This document shows, piece after piece, positions 41,548 through 50,147 of a stretch of DNA of 64,000 bases. A program made the translations under genes and the position numbers. The stretch covers positions 1 to 64,000 of the forward strand of contig NZ_PUEC01000011.1 of assembly GCF_003024805.1 (NCBI RefSeq), given 5' to 3'. Each line of letters opens with the position of its first letter. Position 1 is the stretch's first letter. Source of the DNA: Duncaniella muris (GTDB lineage: Bacteria > Bacteroidota > Bacteroidia > Bacteroidales > Muribaculaceae). The notes under the pieces are model-generated. The model was given only the letters and a program-made list of their open reading frames with translations. It did no database searches and was not told the DNA's origin.

Positions 41548-43173
41548 ATGAATATGAACAAGAAATCTGTCACTACGTCTGATGAATCGCCTGTAACGGC
41601 GTCAGGACGTAAGAAAATCGTATCGACGGCCAAAGGATCAGTCACTATGGCGGCTATGGCTGTCCTGATCGTTACGTCGATTCTGAGTCTTCGCGGGTTG
41701 CCGTCGGAGGCGAAATATGGCGTCCAGTCGATATTCTACTATCTTTTTGCGGCTTTGGTGTTTCTGCTGCCGTTTTCGCTGGTGTGTGCCGAGCTGGCTT
41801 CCACCTATACCAAGAGCGGAGGTCTCTACCGTTGGGTGTCGGAGGCTTTCGGTCCACGATGGGGTTGGACGGCCATGTATCTGGAGTGGCAGACAATAGT
41901 GATATGGTTCCCTACCGTGCTTATGTTCGGTGCAGCTTCATTAGCCTATATATTCTGGCCTGAAAGTTTCGATGCTGCCCTGGCTTCGAACAAGGTCTAC
42001 ACTATTGTGATAGCGATGCTGATGTATTGGATTGCCACATTCAACGCCTTCCGCGGACAGCGTTCGGCGAACCTGCTGAGTACCTGCGGCGGCCTGGTGG
42101 GCACCATCATTCCCGGCGCAGTGCTGATTGTGCTTGCCGTTCTCTATGTCTGCCTCGGCAAGCAGGTCAATCTCACCGACGTTTCGTTTTTCCCTGATTT
42201 CGGCAATGCCGGAACAATAGTCCTTGCCGCCTCGATATTTCTGTTCTATGCGGGCATGGAGCTTCAGGCTGTCCATATCAATGACATGAGCAATCCGGCG
42301 AGAGATTTCCCGAAGTCGGTTTTTCTCGCTATAATAGTGATTGTGGCTGTCTATGCGCTCGGCACTCTTGCCATAGGCATCATCATACCGTCAGACAACA
42401 TCGACCTGCTGCAGTCGCTGCTTGTGGCTTATAAGTCTCTGTGGGCTTCGTTCGGACTGAGCTGGCTCGGCAATGTGATGGCTCTGCTTATTATGATAGG
42501 TGTGATAGGGCAGATCAGTGCTCTTGTCACCGGTCCGGCAACAGGCCTGATGGCCGTAGCGCAGTCGGGATATCTTCCGCGGTCACTTCAGACAGTGAAC
42601 AAAAATGGTGTCAACAAGCCGATCCTCTTGATCGAGGGTGTGTTTGTGTCGCTGCTTTGCCTGGTGCTGATTGTGCTGCCTACCGTGGAGTCGGCCTATC
42701 AGATCATGTCGCAGATGGCCACCATTATATATCTGATAATGGTGCTGCTGATCTATGGAGCTTTTATCCGTCTGCGCCGTGTGGCTCCGGGCCGCAAGCG
42801 GGGATTCAGGGTCCCCGGAGGGAAAGCCGGTGAGGTGATTGTCTGTGGGCTCGGCATCCTCGGAGCCTTGCTTGCTCTTGTGCTGAGTTTCCTACCGCCG
42901 TCACAGATCTCTACTGGGTCGCCTGTGGTTTATGTGGGGATAATCATTATCGGTGTGGCTGTTTTCCTCGCCATTCCTCTTGTGGTCTATGCCAGACGTA
43001 AGCCGTCATGGCGTAATCCTGATGCTCATTTCTATCCTTTTGACTGGCAGATAGAGGGCCGCAAGCCTAACCAGGTGTCGAAGTGGGTTCCGGGCTATGA
43101 GCCTACCGAGCAGGAGGTGGAGGAGGCTGAAACCGTTGCCATAGCCCGCCACGGCAGTGAGCCACATATGTAG
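41548..43173 (+). CDS. APC-family amino-acid permease (glutamate:GABA antiporter-like)
   Basis: The 541-residue protein has about 12 membrane segments. The first helix TMAAMAVLIVTSILSLRGLPSEAKYG and the second-helix signature LVCAELASTYTKSGGLYRWVSEAFGPRWGW are typical of the GadC/YjeM branch of the APC family, and the C-terminal cytosolic tail (about 45 residues, SWRNPDAHFYPFDWQIEGRKPNQ) resembles the GadC plug. GadC exchanges glutamate for GABA in acid resistance; no decarboxylase gene is adjacent, so the substrate is open. It follows tRNA-Pro. Confidence 0.85.
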   Translation: MNMNKKSVTTSDESPVTASGRKKIVSTAKGSVTMAAMAVLIVTSILSLRGLPSEAKYGVQSIFYYLFAALVFLLPFSLVCAELASTYTKSGGLYRWVSEAFGPRWGWTAMYLEWQTIVIWFPTVLMFGAASLAYIFWPESFDAALASNKVYTIVIAMLMYWIATFNAFRGQRSANLLSTCGGLVGTIIPGAVLIVLAVLYVCLGKQVNLTDVSFFPDFGNAGTIVLAASIFLFYAGMELQAVHINDMSNPARDFPKSVFLAIIVIVAVYALGTLAIGIIIPSDNIDLLQSLLVAYKSLWASFGLSWLGNVMALLIMIGVIGQISALVTGPATGLMAVAQSGYLPRSLQTVNKNGVNKPILLIEGVFVSLLCLVLIVLPTVESAYQIMSQMATIIYLIMVLLIYGAFIRLRRVAPGRKRGFRVPGGKAGEVIVCGLGILGALLALVLSFLPPSQISTGSPVVYVGIIIIGVAVFLAIPLVVYARRKPSWRNPDAHFYPFDWQIEGRKPNQVSKWVPGYEPTEQEVEEAETVAIARHGSEPHM

Positions 43174-43212
43174 CGGCCTCAGTCATGGCGTTTTGTCAGG
43201 GTAAAAGCAACG

Positions 43213-43262
43213 GCCCTCTGACCCGGAGCGCGCTTGAAGAGCGTTGCGGCGGATCAGAGGGC
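43213..43262. terminator. Inverted repeat between the permease and the DUF3857 gene
   Basis: GCCCTCTGA (43213-43221) pairs with TCAGAGGGC (43254-43262) between two convergent genes. No T-tract is obvious, so termination is plausible but not strong. Confidence 0.45.
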
Positions 43263-43309
43263 TGTCGGAGGAGTTTTGGATGCCCGGAGAGGCTGCGGGA
43301 GTCCGGCTC

Positions 43310-45508
43310 TTACTTCTTATCGAGAATCAGAGTGGAGCCTTGCCATGTGTTGGCGGCGTCCAGGACTTTGAGCAGGTCGCTCCAGTCAGAGGCAGAGAGG
43401 AGATGCGCATTGTAACGCTTGGTGATCTCGATGTTGACGAGATCGGCCGAAGGTGCTGAAGCGCAGACCGTGAAACCTCCGGTCTCGTTGCTGACCGAGG
43501 TGTCAAGAGCTGCGAGTGAACGGGCGTTGACGCTATAGCCGGCAGGAAGTTTCAGGCTGATGCGGGTGACGTATTCGCGCGGAGTGCGGAGATAGACGTC
43601 GTCTGTGCGCCAGCGGTCCGACGGCAGGGCTTCGATCTGTCCGCTCATAAGTTTTCCGGCTGAGAGGATCAGGTTTTTGCCTGCGCGCTTCACGAGGTTG
43701 TCCATAGTATAGCTGATGTTGTATCTGAGTTCCGGATCTGAGGGGTCGATGCCGATTGAGGTGACGCTTCCGGATGAGAATTCCGAGGCGTCAGTTCCGT
43801 GATATGCTTTGATTTCCTCCTTGAAATCGTTTTTTTGCTCGTTGCGTCCGTCGGCATAGCGCTCCTGGCGGTCGGCGGCCTCTTTTTTGTTTTCTTTGAT
43901 GTCCACGGTCAGACCGTAGCGGTTCAGCCAGGCTTTATAGCCCTCGTTGATATCTTCTTCGCTGAGCACTCTGAAGCCGCCGGATTTAGTGGCTCCGGTG
44001 TATGCTTCCTCACGCCTGATGCTGAGTGAGGTGCCGTCAATTGTTGCTTCGACGGAGGTGACGTTGCGGTTGTCGGCCGCGCTTGTCATCGGCAGCGTTA
44101 TGTAGTCAGCATCTGTGGTCGGGTTCTTTTTGCGTTCTTTGTATTTTCGCCACATCAGCACCTTGCGGCCCTGGAGCGACGGCGGCAGGTCAGATGGCGC
44201 CAGAATGCCACCTACGGGCGGGAAGTAGTAGCGAGGCTGATCTCCGCTGACTCTGGCAAAAACCAAGGTGTGGTTAAGATTGATGAGCTGGTCAAGCGGT
44301 TCATAGGAATCACGGGTAGAGATTCCGGGGTCTTGCGGGATTTTGAAGGAGCAAAGGTCGTAATTGAACTGCTTTGAGAATGATAAATTGTTGAGTGCGC
44401 CACGTTTGGCGATGTAGATATAACATAATATATTGTAGGTGTAGTCAGCGGCCTGCTGCGCCGTAATTTTCCCATCTTTCATGAGTTTCTGCAAGGTCTT
44501 GCCGATCTTCTTGCCGTCGCGGATATATTCCTGGGGCATGGAGCCGCTGACTGATCCCGGCTGCATCCACCAGCTTCTGGCATCCCAGACGTCTTCCTGA
44601 ATGAGTGTGGCGTCAGGGTTTGCGTGAAGTCCGTCTTTGCGTGCGCTTCTCGGAGTGAAGTCGTCGCTGTTACGGCGGTTGAAGATGTGGATTTTGACCA
44701 TAGGCGACTGCTGGTCGGAGTTGTACCACAGGCGGGGTTCCTTGGGGATGTCGGTCATTTCGAGGTCGAGCACATAGTTCTTGTCTTCGTCGCGGCTGAC
44801 GGTGAAATCAGGAGCTCCGTTGAGGGTGCGGTATTGTGTGGTGAGATTGTCATCGACCACACAGTGGATGCGATAGTTCATGATCGGAGCTTCATCGCGA
44901 AGGGTGAAGACCATCGGATCGGGGTGGACGTTCTGGAGTTTCGATTCGGTGTAGAAGAACACGTCGATGTCATCGCCGGTCTCAAGTCCGGGGATGGCGA
45001 GTTTTCGGCTCTTTTTTTCTCCTTTCTTTCCCTCTTCCACCTCGATGAATTCAGAGGTGTCGATGTCAACGGTGCGGCCGTCGGGCTTGATGAGGCGCAC
45101 GCCCATAGCGCGGCGGTTTTTCGCGTAGCCGTCCCAGTTTCGAGTCTTCTTGTCGGTGTTGAAATCGAATTCCGAATATTTTTCAAGCGCGGCTTTGTCA
45201 TTTACGTGTATGAGCATACGCGTCAGATGCGACCCCTGCACCTGGGCTTTGCGTGAGAAGCGCAGAGTGCCGCTCATTCGGCCGAAGCCGGTCTTTTTCT
45301 TGGCATCGACATCTTCATAGACGGCTTTGATGACTGCCGATTCGTTGCGGTATTTGTCAGGTATTTCCTTTACGTTGAAGGCCGGGAGTTCCATTGCATA
45401 GACTTCCGCGCGGATCGTGTCGGTAAACCGGCGGTAATCCTCCTTGCTGTCTGCGTAGGAGAGTAGGGCGCTTATCAGAGCGACTGTGGTGAGAATTACT
45501 TTTTTCAT
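43310..45508 (-). CDS. DUF3857 domain exported protein
   Basis: The 732-residue protein has a signal peptide (MKKVILTTVALISALLSYA) and an N-terminal DUF3857-like beta domain (AVIKAVYEDVDAKKKTG through ISTRD), including RAMGVRLIKPDGRTVDIDTSEFIEVEEGKKGEKKSRKLAIPGLETGDDIDVFFYTESKLQN, the IPGL-x-x-GDxI pattern typical of the family. A long beta-rich C-terminal part follows. Unlike the neighbour 45555-47360 I see no transglutaminase Cys motif. I chose the ATG at 45508; a GTG/ATG 6 codons upstream is open. Function is unknown; it is probably co-transcribed with that neighbour. Confidence 0.82.
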   Translation of the reverse strand: MKKVILTTVALISALLSYADSKEDYRRFTDTIRAEVYAMELPAFNVKEIPDKYRNESAVIKAVYEDVDAKKKTGFGRMSGTLRFSRKAQVQGSHLTRMLIHVNDKAALEKYSEFDFNTDKKTRNWDGYAKNRRAMGVRLIKPDGRTVDIDTSEFIEVEEGKKGEKKSRKLAIPGLETGDDIDVFFYTESKLQNVHPDPMVFTLRDEAPIMNYRIHCVVDDNLTTQYRTLNGAPDFTVSRDEDKNYVLDLEMTDIPKEPRLWYNSDQQSPMVKIHIFNRRNSDDFTPRSARKDGLHANPDATLIQEDVWDARSWWMQPGSVSGSMPQEYIRDGKKIGKTLQKLMKDGKITAQQAADYTYNILCYIYIAKRGALNNLSFSKQFNYDLCSFKIPQDPGISTRDSYEPLDQLINLNHTLVFARVSGDQPRYYFPPVGGILAPSDLPPSLQGRKVLMWRKYKERKKNPTTDADYITLPMTSAADNRNVTSVEATIDGTSLSIRREEAYTGATKSGGFRVLSEEDINEGYKAWLNRYGLTVDIKENKKEAADRQERYADGRNEQKNDFKEEIKAYHGTDASEFSSGSVTSIGIDPSDPELRYNISYTMDNLVKRAGKNLILSAGKLMSGQIEALPSDRWRTDDVYLRTPREYVTRISLKLPAGYSVNARSLAALDTSVSNETGGFTVCASAPSADLVNIEITKRYNAHLLSASDWSDLLKVLDAANTWQGSTLILDKK

Positions 45509-45554
45509 ATCGGTTCGGATTGGCAATGTGATGATATATGTCGGTCAGTGGTGA

Positions 45555-47360
45555 TCAGTTTCTGAGTCTTATCTCGATCTGCTGGTTGCAGGCTTCGTTC
45601 CAGGTGCTGACAGCCTTGTTCCAGTCCGGGATCTCCTGAAGCGGGAGGCGGGCGGTGTGCAGCAGGAGGGTCTTGGTCATGTTTATTTTCTGCCCTTCGC
45701 GGCTGAAAATGCAGCTGAAGTCGGCAATTGGACCTTCGTGGCGGTAGTTGTCGGGGAGTGTGACATCGACATTCTCAGGGATCATGACTGTGGTGCGCCT
45801 TTTGATCAGTCCTGTCATGGGAAACTGGTAGTCGCTGCGGCGCTCGTCGGTGTCGATGCGTGATGTCAGAGGATCGCCGGAGGTGTTCATGTCGATATAG
45901 ATTGTGTTGTCGGCCTCTGTGAGCGCCGCAGTGTTGAGTATCGGTGCCCAGAAGGTGATTTCGCCCGGAGTATCCTTTTTGTATATGATACTGTCAGCCG
46001 GAACCGCGGCCCTCTGTGTGGGGACAAGGGCTTTGGCAAGCAGTTCGTTGAGGTGCTGTCCGGGGACTTCGGCATAGCTCTTGATGAAGTGTTCGGCCAT
46101 GTCCTCGGAGTAGTGTCTGTAGGCTATGCCTGAGAGCCCGTCGGGGGTCAGCCTGTAGTTGTAATTCAGTATATCGGCAGATGCTACGGGTGATGTCGAG
46201 GGGATTTCTATCATACGGTAGCCCTCAGAAGTAAACATCATGGCGTCTTTGCCGCGAATCCATTCCGGGATGTGGCGGGCCGAGATCTGTTCGTGGGTCG
46301 GGTCGAGGAAGAGCCATGAATCGCCGTCGGGGACAATGCAGATCATGTGGTTTGTGGCTGCAAGCGAGGGCGCTTCGGCTATGCGGAAAGGTATGACATC
46401 GGTGCCCACGGCGGCTATGCTGGCCTCGATGCCTGCGCGGTTGAGAAGGGTGGCAAGCAGCAGCGACATGCCTTTGCAGTCGCCGTAGCGCTTGCGCATC
46501 ACTTCGGCGGGGGTGTCCGGCCGATAGGCGGCCTCTCCGGCTTCGAATGCCACATAGCGGATGTTTTGCTGCACATGGCGGTAGATCCGGCCTATGGCTT
46601 CGAGGCGGTCTTTGGCTCCGTCTGTCAGACCGGCTACTGTCGCGCTGGCTCCGGCTATCACGGTGTCGACATCGAGCATGGGGCGGTGGTAGCGGTAGAG
46701 CGAGTCGCAGTCAGGGAAGTAGCCTCTGACCATTATGTGGGGCAGTGCAGACAGGGCGGAGGGCTGGTGTGTGTCATCAGGTATTTCAGGGAGAGAGCTG
46801 ACGTTATAGGTGATTGTCCGTGATCCGTCCGGTGCGGTCCGGTCATCGCGTGTGATTCCTGATGCCGGGAAGTGACGGTCGACGAGTTCTATGGCAGGCA
46901 GCGATGCAGGTATATGGAAAACGATCTGCTTCGAGCGCACCGGATATTCCTCGGAGGGAAACACTCCGGTGAAGTGGGCGCCGTCAGTGAATGTGCGCCG
47001 GAACTGCACTTTGGCCTTGCGGTCCTTGCGGTCCAGCAGAATGTCGAAATAGCAGACTTTGCTGTCATCATGAAATACGGTCGGAGAGTTGGCGTTGCGG
47101 TATTGCGCTTTTCCTCCGGAAGCTTTGTCGAGGGAGATGATGTTGCTGTGGAATATGTGAGGCCTGATGCGCTCGGAGCGTCGTGTGGCCTGATATTCCA
47201 GGGTTGTGGAGTGTTTTATCTCAGGTCCGTTTTTGCCCTGCACGAAGCGGTATTCCTCGATGCCGGAGGTAATGACCACATTCTCGTCGGGTTTGGCTGC
47301 ATGTGTCGCAAAGGTGTGGCATGTCAGCAGTAAGGCGATGGGAAGCAGTTTTTTCAGCAT
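45555..47360 (-). CDS. DUF3857 and transglutaminase-like exported protein
   Basis: The 601-residue protein has a signal peptide (MLKKLLPIALLLTCHTFATHA). Residues about 30-200 form the DUF3857 domain and about 255-360 a transglutaminase-like domain: IYRHVQQNIRYVAFEAGEAAYRPDTPAEVMRKRYGDCKGMSLLLATLLNRAGI contains the catalytic Cys (GDCKG), ATNHMICIVPDGDSWLFLDPTHE the His and Asp. Such pairs are widespread in Bacteroidota and their substrate is not known; bacterial transglutaminase-like domains often act as peptidases. Its upstream region carries a CRP-like palindrome at the -33 position. Confidence 0.85.
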   Translation of the reverse strand: MLKKLLPIALLLTCHTFATHAAKPDENVVITSGIEEYRFVQGKNGPEIKHSTTLEYQATRRSERIRPHIFHSNIISLDKASGGKAQYRNANSPTVFHDDSKVCYFDILLDRKDRKAKVQFRRTFTDGAHFTGVFPSEEYPVRSKQIVFHIPASLPAIELVDRHFPASGITRDDRTAPDGSRTITYNVSSLPEIPDDTHQPSALSALPHIMVRGYFPDCDSLYRYHRPMLDVDTVIAGASATVAGLTDGAKDRLEAIGRIYRHVQQNIRYVAFEAGEAAYRPDTPAEVMRKRYGDCKGMSLLLATLLNRAGIEASIAAVGTDVIPFRIAEAPSLAATNHMICIVPDGDSWLFLDPTHEQISARHIPEWIRGKDAMMFTSEGYRMIEIPSTSPVASADILNYNYRLTPDGLSGIAYRHYSEDMAEHFIKSYAEVPGQHLNELLAKALVPTQRAAVPADSIIYKKDTPGEITFWAPILNTAALTEADNTIYIDMNTSGDPLTSRIDTDERRSDYQFPMTGLIKRRTTVMIPENVDVTLPDNYRHEGPIADFSCIFSREGQKINMTKTLLLHTARLPLQEIPDWNKAVSTWNEACNQQIEIRLRN

Positions 47361-47412
47361 AGCGGAGAGTCTCTGATTGGTTATTTGCAGAAAGTCTGGA
47401 AGATGTCTACTG

Positions 47413-47420
47413 CAAAGTTA
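47413..47420 (-). promoter_or_regulatory. -7 element of the transglutaminase/DUF3857 operon
   Basis: CAAAGTTA on the plus strand reads TAACTTTG on the minus strand, 53 nt ahead of the ATG at 47360. The -33 region (about 47441-47444) is occupied by the left arm of the CRP-like palindrome. Confidence 0.6.
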
Positions 47421-47433
47421 GCCATCAGAAAAT

Positions 47434-47458
47434 AAAAAAAGTGTGACTTAAATCACAC
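47434..47458 (-). terminator. Terminator of the Crp/Fnr gene (overlaps the palindrome)
   Basis: On the minus strand GTGTGA (47458-47453) pairs with TCACAC (47446-47441) and is followed by seven T's (47440-47434). The hairpin may both end the Crp/Fnr transcript and form the operator. Confidence 0.6.
47442..47457. promoter_or_regulatory. CRP-like palindrome TGTGA-N6-TCACA, candidate operator
   Basis: TGTGACTTAAATCACA fits the TGTGA-N6-TCACA consensus exactly. It overlaps the -33 region of the transglutaminase/DUF3857 operon and lies 20 nt beyond the stop of the Crp/Fnr gene. The Crp/Fnr protein carries the R-E-T-x-x-R recognition residues (below), which fits this operator. Confidence 0.55.
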
Positions 47459-47476
47459 CTGCAGAAGAATAATTGA

Positions 47477-48079
47477 TCAGAAACTCTGATCTGTGTCATC
47501 GTTTTGGTCAGAATCTCTTATTTGGGCATTCAGTCTGGAGCGCATTCTCACAAATGTCTCGCGGGCTATCCCGAGATAGGATGCGATGGCGGTATTTGAC
47601 ATCTGTCCGTTGATATGAGGCAGGCGTCTGAGCAGTTCAAGGTAGCGCGATTCGGGAGATTCGCAGCGGTAGGCTATGCCGCGCAACATGAAACTCGTGG
47701 CTATGGCTGTGGTGAACTGCAGGCGGAAGCCCGGAAGCTCGCGGTCGATATAGTCAGTCATGGCATCAAGGCTGACCACCGCTGCTTCAGAATCGCACAT
47801 GGCGGTGATGTCAAAGCCTGAGCGGCGTGAAAAATCAGGAGTTATGTAGGCTCCGATTATTTCATCTGTGAAAGCAAGCGAGAGTATCTGGCGGTCTCCT
47901 TTGTAGTCAGGGCGCGAGAATGCGAATCCGCCGGAAATTACCAGACCTATTTCCTGCGCTGGCCGGCTGAGGGTGCAGAAGTGTTGCCGCCGGCGGTAGC
48001 TGCGGCGTTCGCCGTTGGTCAGTATGTAACGGCGCAGCGGTTCCAGGTCAATGATGTCGTATAATTTGAGATCAGCCAT
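47477..48079 (-). CDS. Crp/Fnr-family transcriptional regulator
   Basis: The 200-residue protein has an N-terminal cNMP-like beta-roll (about 20-110) and a C-terminal winged helix (about 150-195). The recognition helix is IASYLGIARETFVRMRSRLN; E. coli CRP has GCSRETVGRIL, so the DNA-contact residues R-E-T-x-x-R are present. No 4Fe-4S cysteine set is seen, which argues against an FNR-type oxygen sensor. Ligand is unknown. It is transcribed divergently from the PurF-like gene, with a -7 box at 48188-48195. Confidence 0.85.
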   Translation of the reverse strand: MADLKLYDIIDLEPLRRYILTNGERRSYRRRQHFCTLSRPAQEIGLVISGGFAFSRPDYKGDRQILSLAFTDEIIGAYITPDFSRRSGFDITAMCDSEAAVVSLDAMTDYIDRELPGFRLQFTTAIATSFMLRGIAYRCESPESRYLELLRRLPHINGQMSNTAIASYLGIARETFVRMRSRLNAQIRDSDQNDDTDQSF

Positions 48080-48187
48080 GTGGTAAAAGGCATATCCGGC
48101 CAGAGATGACTCACAGGGGAGATACCATGAGATGTTTGTGAAATATCTTTGACATAGCCGGAATGAGAATCCGGATTTGAACTATGC

Positions 48188-48195
48188 AAATATAA
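48188..48195 (-). promoter_or_regulatory. -7 element of the Crp/Fnr gene
   Basis: CAAATATA on the plus strand reads TATATTTG on the minus strand; the leader to the ATG at 48079 is about 100 nt. Confidence 0.55.
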
Positions 48196-48218
48196 TGTTT
48201 CTCTGAGAAAAAATGCGT

Positions 48219-48226
48219 ACCTTTGC
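48219..48226 (+). promoter_or_regulatory. -7 element of the PurF-like gene
   Basis: TACCTTTG at 48219-48226, about 50 nt ahead of the ATG at 48277. The -33 region is shared with the divergent Crp/Fnr promoter. Confidence 0.55.
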
Positions 48227-48276
48227 GCTAGAATAATTATCACAGTTCTTAATTTTTAGCCAAACTCTGTAACACC

Positions 48277-49689
48277 ATGAGTGGTTTCTTTGGAACGGTA
48301 GGCAGACAAAGCTGCGTGACCGATCTTTTCTACGGTACGGACTATAATTCGCATCTGGGTACACGCCGTGCCGGTATGGCTACTTTCGATGCTGCCGACG
48401 GGCAGTTCAGCCGGTCAATTCACAATCTGGAAAATACCTATTTCCGGACCAAGTTCGAATCTGATCTCGGAAAATTCCGTGGCAACGCAGGCATCGGGGT
48501 CATAAGCGATACCGACCCGCAGCCGATAGTGATCAATTCACATCTCGGCAAGTTTGCGATAGTGACAGTCGCCAAGATCTCCAACATCAAAGAACTCGAA
48601 AAAGAGTTGCTTGAAGGCAATATGCACTTCGGCGAACTTAGCTCCGGCAATACTAACCAGACCGAGCTGATAGCTCTGCTTATCATTCAGGGCAGGAACT
48701 TTACCGAAGGTATTGAAAACGTTTTCAACAAGATCAAGGGCTCATGCTCGATGCTTCTCCTGACTGATGACGGAGCCATCATCGCTGCCCGCGACAAGTG
48801 GGGCCGCACTCCGATCGTCATCGGCCGTAAAGATGGCGCATTTGCCGCTACCAGCGAGTCGAGCAGTTTTCCGAATCTCGACTTCGATATTGACCGCTAT
48901 CTCGGTCCCGGTGAGATCGTGCGCCTGACCGCCGACGGTGTTGAGCAGATGCGCAAGCCCAACGAGCGCATGCAGATATGCTCTTTCCTATGGGTCTACT
49001 ATGGCTTCCCGACATCAAGCTACGAGGGCCGCAACGTCGAAGACATGCGCTATCAGTCGGGCTATGAAATGGGACAGACCGATGACTCGGAGGTTGACTG
49101 CGCATGCGGAATCCCCGATTCCGGTGTCGGAATGGCTCTCGGTTATGCTGACGGAAAGGGAGTGCCCTACAAACGCGCAATATCCAAATATACTCCCACC
49201 TGGCCCCGCAGTTTCACCCCTAGCCGTCAGGAACTGCGCGATCTTGTAGCCAAAATGAAACTCATCCCCAACCGTGCCATGCTCGAAGGCAAGCGGGTGT
49301 TGCTTTGCGATGATTCAATTGTGCGCGGTACTCAGCTGCGCGACAACGTCAAGATCCTCTATGACTACGGAGCGAAAGAAGTACACATCCGAATCGCCTG
49401 CCCGCCGCTGGTCTACAGCTGTCCCTTCGTAGGCTTCTCGGCGTCAAAGAGTGACCTTGAGCTGATCACACGCCGCGTGATCCAGGAACTCGAAGGAGAT
49501 CCTGACGCAAATCTTGACAAATATGCCACTACCGGCTCTCCGGAATATGAGAAGATGGTCTCCATCATCCGCGACCGTTTCGGACTGACATCACTGAAAT
49601 TCAACCCGATCGAAACCCTTGTCAAATCCATCGGATTGCCCAAGTGTCAGCTCTGCACCCACTGCTTCGACGGCAGCAGCTGCTTCTGA
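48277..49689 (+). CDS. Amidophosphoribosyltransferase-like protein lacking the N-terminal catalytic Cys
   Basis: The 470-residue protein has an Ntn-type glutaminase-like domain followed by a PRPP amidotransferase domain with RVLLCDDSIVRGTQLRDNV (PRPP loop) and VDCACGIPDSGVGMALGYADG; RIACPPLVYSCPF and CQLCTHCFDG may ligate a 4Fe-4S cluster as in Bacillus-type PurF. Classical PurF begins MCGI with the nucleophile Cys2; this one begins MSGFFGTVGRQSC, so the glutaminase nucleophile is missing. It may use free ammonia or act as a regulatory paralog. Length is close to that of PurF. Confidence 0.88.
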   Translation: MSGFFGTVGRQSCVTDLFYGTDYNSHLGTRRAGMATFDAADGQFSRSIHNLENTYFRTKFESDLGKFRGNAGIGVISDTDPQPIVINSHLGKFAIVTVAKISNIKELEKELLEGNMHFGELSSGNTNQTELIALLIIQGRNFTEGIENVFNKIKGSCSMLLLTDDGAIIAARDKWGRTPIVIGRKDGAFAATSESSSFPNLDFDIDRYLGPGEIVRLTADGVEQMRKPNERMQICSFLWVYYGFPTSSYEGRNVEDMRYQSGYEMGQTDDSEVDCACGIPDSGVGMALGYADGKGVPYKRAISKYTPTWPRSFTPSRQELRDLVAKMKLIPNRAMLEGKRVLLCDDSIVRGTQLRDNVKILYDYGAKEVHIRIACPPLVYSCPFVGFSASKSDLELITRRVIQELEGDPDANLDKYATTGSPEYEKMVSIIRDRFGLTSLKFNPIETLVKSIGLPKCQLCTHCFDGSSCF

Positions 49690-49772
49690 TGCAGAATTCT
49701 CGCGCCTGCATCAGCATCTGATCACAGCCAGTCTCTCCATCTGCAAGGGCAAGAACATTTTAACCGGATAGC

Positions 49773-49819
49773 ATCAAATAGCGTCAATTTTGCAAAATTG
49801 ACGCTATTTGATTTTTTTT
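49773..49819 (+). terminator. Long AT-rich terminator of the PurF-like gene
   Basis: Nineteen bases at 49773-49791 (ATCAAATAGCGTCAATTTT) pair with 49794-49812, then T8. It is the strongest terminator after this gene. Confidence 0.85.
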
Positions 49820-49955
49820 AGAGGGTATTTTATAACAAGAGTTAAAATCTGAGTGGTGTATCTTTTAGATAAATTGTTGGAAGGGAGGAAGAAGCATAGC
49901 GAGCTATGCGACTGACGAGCTTCAACAATTTAGCAAAAGAGACACCAAGGCTCAG
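49820..49955. repeat. REP-like palindromic element
   Basis: A 34-base lead (AGAGGGTATTTTATAACAAG, then AGTTAAAATCTGAG) is followed by a 107-bp imperfect inverted repeat (49849-49955, from CTGAG to CTCAG). Its tip contains the perfect 16-base palindrome GCATAGCGAGCTATGC. The lead recurs at 54952-54985 with 3 differences. No transposase is present, so this is probably a non-autonomous REP or MITE unit. Confidence 0.7.
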
Positions 49956-50047
49956 GTAACATAAAATTTTTTACAAATGGAATATCCTATTTCCAAAAAG
50001 ACAATACAATCGCCTCCGAAAGTTTTAAGCGGCTATGGCTCTTCATC

Positions 50048-50072
50048 TCAGTCACATAGCTCGCTATGCTCC
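50048..50072. repeat. Inverted degenerate copy of the REP tip
   Basis: This 25-base segment (TCAGTCACATAGCTCGCTAT and following) is the reverse complement, with two differences, of the tip at 49891-49915 (GAAGCATAGCGAGCTATGCG and following). The two could pair as a head-to-head REP doublet. Confidence 0.6.
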
Positions 50073-50116
50073 TTCAATTCAAAGTCAAATATAATCATTT
50101 ATAATGATATAACAAA

Positions 50117-50145
50117 AAAGCGAACCGATATTCTCGATTCGCTTT
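50117..50145 (-). terminator. Terminator of tRNA-Ala
   Basis: AAAGCGAA (50117-50124) pairs with TTCGCTTT (50138-50145). On the minus strand the hairpin is followed by TTTTTTG. Confidence 0.75.
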
Positions 50146-50147
50146 GG

